27,926 bases of DNA from a virus, in IMG/VR virus record IMGVR_UViG_3300017713_000062, positions 1 to 27,926 of that record; one strand, written 5' to 3'. How positions within the stretch are numbered: the first letter of the stretch is position 1; every line of letters starts with the position of its first letter. The notes below the pieces were generated by a model. The model was not told the DNA's origin, ran no database searches, and saw nothing but the letters and a program-made list of their open reading frames with translations. Made by a program: the position numbers and the translations under genes. Below, piece by piece: positions 15,438 through 22,121 of the stretch.

Positions 15438-18400
15438 TGGTTTTAAGTATACGTTCACAAACATTTCACGATGCTATACGTGACTATGATTCTCTCCGTA
15501 ATGAGGGAAAGCTTAATACTGACGAAGAAAAAGAACTATTTTTTAAATCAAAAGGCACTACACTAGAAGATGCTAAAAAAGCTAACGATGATTATATTAA
15601 AGCATTAGATGAAGGTGAAACAGATTTTAGAGCAAGAACTAATTTTGCTAATGTTCTACCGGGTAGACAAGTTGGAAGAGCTATTGGTGATATTGTAGGA
15701 GGTGTTGTAAGTTTTGCAGATGCTATAACACCGGGAGAACTAACAGACTTTCTTAATGATTCTTTAGATGATATACCATTACCAGAGTCTTTTAAAATGT
15801 TTGCAAGTGAAGCATTTGACCCTTATCATGGTGAAGGTTTAGTTGCTGGTGGAGAAAAAATTGTAGGAACAATAGGTTCTTATTTTGTACCATCAACATT
15901 AGCACTAAAATCATTAGGGTTAGTTGGAAAAACTTCTAAGTTATTAACTCCTGCTGCACGGACTAATATTGCTAGGGCAGCTAATAAACTAGATAAAACA
16001 AAAAGAAGACAATTTTTAGATGAAGAAATAGATAAGGCTACCAGAGGAGCTAGAGTTAAACGTGCTGCTCAACAGGGTACTACTATTGCTGGAGTAACAA
16101 CGATTGTAGAAAATCCTGATGAAAATATTGTTAATACATTAGTAGAAGTATTTCCTGAGTCTTCGCAATATATGGAAAGACTTGCGGTTAATCCTGATGA
16201 CTCTGAAGCAGAAAAATATATTCAATCTTTTATAAATAATTTAGGTTTTGGTGCTTTGTTTTCTCCTTTTGTTGTAGCTAATGCTTACAAAAAACCTTTA
16301 TTAGAATCTACTTCTTTAGCTTTGAAACCAGTAGGCGATGCAATTAAAAGCGTTACGCCTGATATTAAAGGACCGATTCCTTCTTTCTTTAACAGTATGT
16401 TGGGGTCAAGAAGGGGGACAGATAACTCTACCCTTGAAATGATACTTGCTAGAGAGTCAGCTGCAGAGTCTGCTGAGATAGCAACAAGAGGTTCTATAAG
16501 TGATTATAATATATCTGTTAAAAAATATGCTAATGATTTTGTAGATAATGCAAATAATAAAAAAGATTTTCATAAAACTTCTGCTGGTCAAAAACAAGTT
16601 GAGAAAAAATATAACGAAATACAAGACCAAGTTAACGTAGCTTTTAAAGATACTGAAGCTGTGTACGAAAAAAAATATAGAGAGTATGTAAATAAAAATG
16701 CTAAAGGAGAAATGACTCCAGAAATACAAAAGAAAGCTGCGGCATATGCTAATCAACAAGCTAAAGAAATAAATGCTAAAGGTTTAAAAAGTCTTCCTAA
16801 AAATTTACAAAATGAAATATCTTTAATGGTAAAAGATGTAACTAATTTATCTAGTAATCTTTCTAAAAATTTAAAAGGTGATTTTAAAACAAAAGTAGAT
16901 GGAAGACTTGGTATTCATCTAACAAGAAGCTATAAGTTTTTTGATGACCCTAAATTTAAAAAAGATTTACTGAAAAAGTACAACAAGTTTAAGAAAAATC
17001 CTAACGAAGATAACGACCCTGATGGTGTGTTTACTGCTGCTGTTGGCTCTCTTAGAGATATGGTTAAGCCTAATAAAGAAATGATTAGTCTGCATGGAGA
17101 AGAGCAAGCGAAAACTATACTAGCTCACAATACTCTTGATAAATTATTAAAAAAAGAATCACGAGAAAAAGCAAATAAAGTTTTAAGAGGTTTGGTTCAG
17201 AACAAAGAAAAAAGAACTAATGTAAGAAAGGGAACAACATCTGCTATTAGTGGTCTTGATAGAAAAAATATTCCTGAAAATATTCAAACTCTTTTAGGAA
17301 GAGAAGATGACTTTGCACAAAACTATAGAAATACTATGATTAATATTTCTCGCATGAACGCAGAGTTAAAAGCTATGGACGACCTTGCTGAACATGTAAA
17401 CGTAAATAATATAGCTGTTGATAAAGGAACAGAGGGAGCAGTTAATCTAGGTAAAATTTCTAATGAAAGATTAAAACAAGTATTTGGTAAAAAGGTAGTA
17501 AAAGAAGAGCAAGTAGAAAATGCTTTAGAAAATGTATATGTTACAAAAGAATATGCTGACTTATATCGTGATGGTTTAAATGAAATGACACGAGAAGATG
17601 GTCCTTTGTTTGGTGCGTTCTTAAAAGCAAAAGGTTTATCTCAAGCTTCAAAAACTATATATAGCCCTGTTACACATGGTCGTAACATAATGGGTAACGT
17701 ATTTCTTATGATGGCTAATGGTATGGTTGGTCCTAAAGAATATAAATCAGCGGCTAAGATAGCTTATAAAAACTTTAGAACAGGTGAAAAAGGATTAGAT
17801 AGAGCAGGAAGTAAATATCTTGCAAAACTCAAAGAGCTTGGTGTTGTAGGTCAGAATGTTGACTTAGGTGTTATTAGGAGAAACCTTGGTGGTTTTTCTA
17901 AAGACCCTCAAAAATATATGGATGACGTTTTAGACTACGAACTTAAAGGTAAATCTGTAAGAAAAGGTCATAAGAAAGTAGCTGCTGTTTATCAAGCTGA
18001 AGATGATGTGTTTAAGATAGCACACTTTCAGAAAATGCGTTCTCAGTTAGCTAAAAGTAAAAAATATAGTGGACTGTCTGCTGATGAGCTAGATAAATTA
18101 GCGGCAACTTATACTAGAGATTTAATGCCTAACTATGCTCTTGTTCCTAAAGCTATTAAAGGTTTAAGATATAGTGCATTAGGAGATTTTTTATCTTTTC
18201 CTGCAGAGATGGTTCGTGTTTCTAAAAATTTAGCAATGTATTCTCTTAGAGATATTGCTAGTGGCGACCCTGTATTAGCTGCTATGGGTGCAAAGCGTTT
18301 AGCAGGTATGACTGTTGTTGGTATGGGTACAGACATGCTGTCAGATTTTTCAAGAAACTTATCAGGTATTGATGATAAACAAGAGATGGCTATTAACAAT

Positions 18401-19342
18401 ACCTTTGCTCCTTCTTGGGAAAGAAACACAGACAGAATATATCTTTCAGAAATTTATGAAGACGACAACGGACATACTGGTGTTGACTATATGAACTTAG
18501 GATACATAGACCCCTTTACGTACATAAAGAAAATAGCTAGGGGTACTAATGAACTAGTAATGAATGGTATATTTGATGAGGACATTGGTAATAAAAATTT
18601 AAACAGAATTGGTTTGGGTACATTACAAGAAGCTGTCTCTCCTTTCCTTGCACCTTCTATGTTAACAGATGCTCTTATTGATGTGTATAATGGTGCGAAA
18701 AGAGGGGATGGCTTATCAGATGTTATTGCTCCTGCTATTGATGTGTTTACACCCGGCATTATTACAACCGCACAAAAATCTGCTAATTATTATAGACAGC
18801 TAGGCAAACTTGAAGGAACAGGATTACAGCCAAATAAAAAAGGAGGCTTTACAACTCTTGAAGGAGAGGTTGATGTACCTGCTGCTATTGGATTAAAAAG
18901 ACAGCGTATGGATTTTACAGCGGCAACACGTTTTAAATTAAATCCAACACTAAATAATTTAAATAGTATTAATAGTGATTATAATAAATATCTTTCAGAC
19001 CCTAACATATTTTCTCCTGAAGAAACATATGATAGATATGCTGATGCTCAGAAAGAACAACTAAAAGAGTTACAAGATTTAAGAAGTGTTGTCTTAGATT
19101 ATAAAGATATGTTTGGTGATTCTTATATGTATCAAATACAAAGAGGAATGACCTTAGATGGAGCTTTTGATTTTGATAGTAATAAACAACAATATATACA
19201 GTCTGCAGATAGAAACATGTTTTTACCTTACATGTTTAAACCATCAGCACCAACTAGATTATTAAGTACAGCCCCGATAGATGCTGATGAGCTAATGAAA
19301 ATGTACTATGATTTAGCAGGTACAAAAATACTAGAGGATTAA
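15437..19342 (+). CDS. Giant internal virion protein (T7 gp16-like by position)
   Basis: A 1301-aa protein, the largest in the window. The N-terminus is soluble and acidic (FHDAIRDYDSLRNEGKLNTD). Hydrophobic stretches at about 75-90 and 125-165 could be membrane-active. A Lys-rich helical region covers about 340-520. Around 740-765 is the phrase YSPVTHGRNIMGNVFLMMAN, and about 920-960 DFLSFPAEMVRVSKNLAMYS, both recurring in very large phage virion proteins. No transglycosylase or RNA polymerase motif was recognised. By size and place, last in the inner-protein cluster and just before the lysozyme, it is a likely channel-forming ejection protein. The start overlaps the previous stop (TAATG). 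Confidence 0.7.
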   Translation: MVLSIRSQTFHDAIRDYDSLRNEGKLNTDEEKELFFKSKGTTLEDAKKANDDYIKALDEGETDFRARTNFANVLPGRQVGRAIGDIVGGVVSFADAITPGELTDFLNDSLDDIPLPESFKMFASEAFDPYHGEGLVAGGEKIVGTIGSYFVPSTLALKSLGLVGKTSKLLTPAARTNIARAANKLDKTKRRQFLDEEIDKATRGARVKRAAQQGTTIAGVTTIVENPDENIVNTLVEVFPESSQYMERLAVNPDDSEAEKYIQSFINNLGFGALFSPFVVANAYKKPLLESTSLALKPVGDAIKSVTPDIKGPIPSFFNSMLGSRRGTDNSTLEMILARESAAESAEIATRGSISDYNISVKKYANDFVDNANNKKDFHKTSAGQKQVEKKYNEIQDQVNVAFKDTEAVYEKKYREYVNKNAKGEMTPEIQKKAAAYANQQAKEINAKGLKSLPKNLQNEISLMVKDVTNLSSNLSKNLKGDFKTKVDGRLGIHLTRSYKFFDDPKFKKDLLKKYNKFKKNPNEDNDPDGVFTAAVGSLRDMVKPNKEMISLHGEEQAKTILAHNTLDKLLKKESREKANKVLRGLVQNKEKRTNVRKGTTSAISGLDRKNIPENIQTLLGREDDFAQNYRNTMINISRMNAELKAMDDLAEHVNVNNIAVDKGTEGAVNLGKISNERLKQVFGKKVVKEEQVENALENVYVTKEYADLYRDGLNEMTREDGPLFGAFLKAKGLSQASKTIYSPVTHGRNIMGNVFLMMANGMVGPKEYKSAAKIAYKNFRTGEKGLDRAGSKYLAKLKELGVVGQNVDLGVIRRNLGGFSKDPQKYMDDVLDYELKGKSVRKGHKKVAAVYQAEDDVFKIAHFQKMRSQLAKSKKYSGLSADELDKLAATYTRDLMPNYALVPKAIKGLRYSALGDFLSFPAEMVRVSKNLAMYSLRDIASGDPVLAAMGAKRLAGMTVVGMGTDMLSDFSRNLSGIDDKQEMAINNTFAPSWERNTDRIYLSEIYEDDNGHTGVDYMNLGYIDPFTYIKKIARGTNELVMNGIFDEDIGNKNLNRIGLGTLQEAVSPFLAPSMLTDALIDVYNGAKRGDGLSDVIAPAIDVFTPGIITTAQKSANYYRQLGKLEGTGLQPNKKGGFTTLEGEVDVPAAIGLKRQRMDFTAATRFKLNPTLNNLNSINSDYNKYLSDPNIFSPEETYDRYADAQKEQLKELQDLRSVVLDYKDMFGDSYMYQIQRGMTLDGAFDFDSNKQQYIQSADRNMFLPYMFKPSAPTRLLSTAPIDADELMKMYYDLAGTKILED

Positions 19343-19343
19343 T

Positions 19344-19769
19344 ATGGAATATAACAAGGAGAAACTAATTGACCTTATCATCTATCACGAAGGGTTGGAA
19401 CTTAAACCTTACAGATGTACGGCTGGGCATCTCACGATTGGAATTGGGCGTAATCTTGATGACCGTGGTATTACTGAAGACGAAGCCCGTTTTCTATGTG
19501 AGAACGATATTGAGATTGTTGAGCGGGAGCTTGTTAGAAAGTTTCCTTTTGTTGTGGGGCTTAGTGAGGTACGCAGTAGGGTTCTTCTTGATATGGCTTT
19601 TAATCTTGGGATACCTCGTCTATCTGCCTTTTCAAATATGTGGGGAGCTTTGGAAGACGGAGACTACAAAAAAGCAGCGATGGAAATGCTCGACTCAAGA
19701 TGGGCAAGTCAAGTCAAACGAAGAGCCTACAAGCTTGCACAAATGATGGAGACAGGAGAAGACGAATAA
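19344..19769 (+). CDS. Endolysin, T4-type lysozyme (GH24)
   Basis: A 141-aa protein of the usual length for phage GH24 lysozymes, which cut peptidoglycan at the host cell end. The N-terminal active-site region YHEGLELKPYRCTAGHLTIG aligns with T4 lysozyme: Glu16 matches catalytic Glu11 and Thr31 matches Thr26. The place of Asp20 is taken by Cys25. The E-8aa-D/C-5aa-T pattern is known in phage lysozymes, so this is expected to be active. The C-terminal block SRVLLDMAFNLGIPRLSAF fits the family. There is no signal peptide, so export needs a holin, encoded in the next gene (TAATG overlap). Confidence 0.93.
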   Translation: MEYNKEKLIDLIIYHEGLELKPYRCTAGHLTIGIGRNLDDRGITEDEARFLCENDIEIVERELVRKFPFVVGLSEVRSRVLLDMAFNLGIPRLSAFSNMWGALEDGDYKKAAMEMLDSRWASQVKRRAYKLAQMMETGEDE

Positions 19770-20137
19770 TGTTACAAGGATTACTAGGACCAATCGCAGG
19801 ACTAGCTGGTACATGGCTGAAAGGTAAACAAAAGAAAGCCCAAGCAAAACAAAAGCTAGAACTTGCAAAGCTAGAAGGTGCAGCTAAACGTGCAGCCAGT
19901 GACTCAGCTTGGGAAGAGAAAGCTATGACTGCTTCACAGGACTCATGGAAAGACGAGTTGTGGACTGTGTTCTTTGTTGGTATGTTGTGTGCATGTTTCT
20001 ATCCACCAGCACAGCCATATATAGCAGAAGGTTTTAGATTTTTAAGAGAGGATTGTCCAGAGTGGTTAAGCTGGGGAATCCTTGTATCGATAGGCGCAAG
20101 CTTTGGTGTTAAGTCAATAGGCGCATTTAAAAGGTAG
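19769..20137 (+). CDS. Holin of the three-segment GTA type
   Basis: A 122-aa protein. The frame is open further upstream inside the lysozyme gene, but the ATG at 19769 overlaps the lysozyme stop, has the GGAGAAG ribosome site and begins the recognisable protein (MLQGLLGPIAGLAGTW). A charged helix follows (about 18-60), then SWKDELWTVFFVGMLCACFY with a membrane segment at about 64-79, and SWGILVSIGASFGVKSIGAF with a second at 99-118. The N-terminal hydrophobic stretch may be a third. This matches the 3TM holin family known from gene transfer agents. Beside the lysozyme, it would open the inner membrane for it. Confidence 0.82.
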   Translation: MLQGLLGPIAGLAGTWLKGKQKKAQAKQKLELAKLEGAAKRAASDSAWEEKAMTASQDSWKDELWTVFFVGMLCACFYPPAQPYIAEGFRFLREDCPEWLSWGILVSIGASFGVKSIGAFKR

Positions 20138-20146
20138 GATAACAAA

Positions 20147-20566
20147 ATGGGACAAGGAATAATACCTCAATCAACAATGCAAGCAGCACAAATGGCTGCT
20201 CCTCAACAACCAATGAATACTACGCCTGATGTTGCAGGTGTTCTTTCTGGTAATTATAATAACTTACCACAAGACTTTCAACAAAGAATGGATGATTCAG
20301 CTAGTAATCGACTAGCAACTTTACAGGAAGGTATTACTGGTATTGCTCCTCCTCCTGCTCCATTTATGGGTGCTGCTCCTATACCAAACGCTTTTCCACC
20401 TGCTCAACCTATTAGTAACTTTGGAGATTTTCTACAGGCAAGAAACACAGCAATGGGAAGGCCGCCTGTTACTGAAAGATTTGGAGGACAATCTCCTCAA
20501 GGATTTGCAGGAGAAGGGATGCAAGGACTAGCAGGATTAGTTAATCCACGGATGTTTAACTTTTAA
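20147..20566 (+). CDS. Pro/Ala/Gln-rich protein of unknown function
   Basis: A 139-aa protein, rich in Pro, Ala, Gln, Met and Gly (MQAAQMAAPQQPMNTTPDVA, then GIAPPPAPFMGAAPIPNAF). It looks largely disordered, with a short helical centre (FQQRMDDSASNRLATLQEG). There is no membrane segment or enzyme motif. It begins 9 nt after the holin, with ribosome site TAGGATAAC, and is the last plus-strand gene. Its stop shares bases TTAA (20563-20566) with the stop of the minus-strand gmd gene. The low-complexity composition resembles phage virion linkers, and it may be a minor virion protein. I do not recognise the family. Confidence 0.7.
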   Translation: MGQGIIPQSTMQAAQMAAPQQPMNTTPDVAGVLSGNYNNLPQDFQQRMDDSASNRLATLQEGITGIAPPPAPFMGAAPIPNAFPPAQPISNFGDFLQARNTAMGRPPVTERFGGQSPQGFAGEGMQGLAGLVNPRMFNF

Positions 20567-21585
20567 AGAGCAGCCTCAATCATTTCTTGAATCATAGTCT
20601 CAAAACTATATTGTGGTTTCCAACCAAGAACTTCTCTTGCTTTTGTTGAATCCCCTACAAGTTGGTCAACTTCTGAAGGCCGATAGAAGTCAGGATTGAT
20701 GTCAACAATAATATTGTCGTAGTCATCATAACCTTTTTCATTAACACCTTCTCCTTTCCATCTAATGTTTATAAAATCAACAACCTTGAAACAGTATTCG
20801 ACCAGTTCTCTAACTGTATGCATTTCTCCCGTAGCTAAAACATAGTCATCCCCGTGGTCATGTTGTACCATGCGATACATTCCCTCGACATAATCTTTAG
20901 CGTGACCCCAATCACGTTTAGCTTCTAGGTTTCCAAGGCTAATCTTATCTCTTTTATTAGCTACTACATCTACCACACCCTTAACAATCTTCTGTGTAAC
21001 AAACTCATCGCCACGCCAAGGGGATTCATGGTTAAATAATATACCATTAGAACCATGTAGGCCATATGCTTCACGATAATTTCTAACTGTCCAGTAAGAG
21101 AACAACTTAGCAACACCATAAGGTGAGCGAGGGTAGAAGGGTGTTGTTTCTGTTTGTGGTATTTCCTGAACTTTGCCATAGAGTTCAGAGGTAGACGCTT
21201 GATAGAAGCGTGTTGTCTCTAACATGCCTAGTGTACGTATACATTCTAGCAGCCTGAGAGTACCTAAACCATCAACATCGGCTGTGTATTCTGGTATATC
21301 AAAGGATACACGGACATGAGACTGCGCTCCTAGATTGTACACCTCATCAAATTGATAGGTTGCGAACAGCTTCATAAGACATCCTGTATCTGTTAAGTCT
21401 CCATAATGTAGATAAAGGCTGGGATGATTTAGAATATGCTCTATACGCCTCATATTTGACCCAGCAGAGCGTCTTCGTAATGCATGTACATCATATCCCA
21501 TATCAAGCAAAAGCTCTGCTAGGTAGCCCCCATCCTGTCCTGTGATGCCTGTTATAAATGCAGTCTTATTTGTCTTTGTCTTCAT
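20563..21585 (-). CDS. gmd: GDP-mannose 4,6-dehydratase
   Basis: A 340-aa enzyme converting GDP-mannose to GDP-4-keto-6-deoxymannose, the precursor of GDP-fucose, GDP-rhamnose and similar sugars. The NADP-binding loop GITGQDGG is at 13-20. The catalytic set, by alignment to E. coli Gmd, is Thr132, Glu134 (ASTSELYGK), Tyr156 and Lys160 (RSPYGVAK). The block FNHESPWRGDEFVTQKI has Trp190 where the family usually has Arg. The chosen start gives the normal N-terminus MKTKTNKTAFITGITG; the frame is open 14 codons further (to 21627), but that part overlaps a small gene and is not family-like. It ends the glycan/packaging operon and faces the late genes. Confidence 0.93.
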   Translation of the reverse strand: MKTKTNKTAFITGITGQDGGYLAELLLDMGYDVHALRRRSAGSNMRRIEHILNHPSLYLHYGDLTDTGCLMKLFATYQFDEVYNLGAQSHVRVSFDIPEYTADVDGLGTLRLLECIRTLGMLETTRFYQASTSELYGKVQEIPQTETTPFYPRSPYGVAKLFSYWTVRNYREAYGLHGSNGILFNHESPWRGDEFVTQKIVKGVVDVVANKRDKISLGNLEAKRDWGHAKDYVEGMYRMVQHDHGDDYVLATGEMHTVRELVEYCFKVVDFINIRWKGEGVNEKGYDDYDNIIVDINPDFYRPSEVDQLVGDSTKAREVLGWKPQYSFETMIQEMIEAAL

Positions 21586-21685
21586 TAATCCACGCCTGTA
21601 TTTGTTTTCTGAATGAACGTACATCATGTAACAGCCAACACAGAGGTACGAGACATAAAGCTAGTAGTATAATTTCAATCTTCAT
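21566..21685 (-). CDS. 39-aa single-pass membrane microprotein
   Basis: The ATG at 21685 follows a GACGAGGAA ribosome site about 8 nt upstream, which lies inside the terminase small subunit gene. The peptide starts MKIEIILLALCLVPLCWLLH, a clear membrane segment at about 3-19, followed by a basic/polar tail (DVRSFRKQIQAWINEDKDK). It overlaps the terminase gene by 11 nt and the start of gmd by 20 nt, filling the gap between them. The tight overlaps and good ribosome site make it credible, and they would couple gmd translation to it. Its function is unknown; it could be a small membrane regulator, a lysis accessory or a sugar-enzyme anchor. Confidence 0.6.
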   Translation of the reverse strand: MKIEIILLALCLVPLCWLLHDVRSFRKQIQAWINEDKDK

Positions 21686-22121
21686 CTTCTAATTCCTCGT
21701 CTTGAAAATCTTCTGGAAAGGTTTCCATAAGTAATTCATAAATCTTTTCTTTCCCAATAACTTGCATCGCTCCTCGTATCTCTCCCTCAAGAGAATCAAT
21801 GTCATCTGAGCTTTCATCTTCGGCGTTATTACCCCTAACTCTTGATAATAGTTCAAGTGCCTTAAGCGCAGTCTGCCCGTGTCCCTGAGACTTGGCTGCC
21901 TCATATTGTTTCTCCAGTTCTTCAATGACATCAACGTCCGTAGTAAATTCACCTTCTAACTCCTTAATTCTTTCCTTAACATCCTCACGTTGCAGTAAGT
22001 TGTATCCTTGGTTATAAGCAGAGCGTTCACTATATCCTGCTGTCTCTGCTGATTTAGTAGCATTACGACTAACGACATAATGCTGACAAAACTTTTCCTG
22101 TTTCTCTTTTAGTTCTGGCAT
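21675..22121 (-). CDS. terS: Terminase small subunit
   Basis: A 148-aa DNA-packaging protein that recognises phage DNA for the large terminase motor. The N-terminus MPELKEKQEKFCQHYVVSRN, then ATKSAETAGYSERSAYNQGY, is the typical helix-turn-helix of the Terminase_2 type. An oligomerisation helix (FTTDVDVIEELEKQYEAAKS) follows, then a very acidic tail ending DEELEDED. The start at 22121 has ribosome site GGAAAGAC and gives the usual N-terminus; the longer open frame to 22172 would add an unrelated 17 residues. It overlaps the upstream three-domain gene by 13 nt. It lies in the minus-strand sugar operon, away from the large terminase, which is not in this window. Confidence 0.88.
   Translation of the reverse strand: MPELKEKQEKFCQHYVVSRNATKSAETAGYSERSAYNQGYNLLQREDVKERIKELEGEFTTDVDVIEELEKQYEAAKSQGHGQTALKALELLSRVRGNNAEDESSDDIDSLEGEIRGAMQVIGKEKIYELLMETFPEDFQDEELEDED

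Noticed and set aside
19369-19746. 125-codon frame overlapping the lysozyme gene
   Set aside because: It is an out-of-frame shadow of the lysozyme, whose active-site residues are clear in the other frame.
19640-19768. Upstream extension of the holin frame inside the lysozyme gene
   Set aside because: The ATG at 19769 has the ribosome site and stop-start overlap. The extension is only the shifted reading of lysozyme codons.
21586-21627. Longer start for gmd at 21627
   Set aside because: The added 14 residues are not family-like, lack a ribosome site, and lie within the overlapping 39-aa gene.
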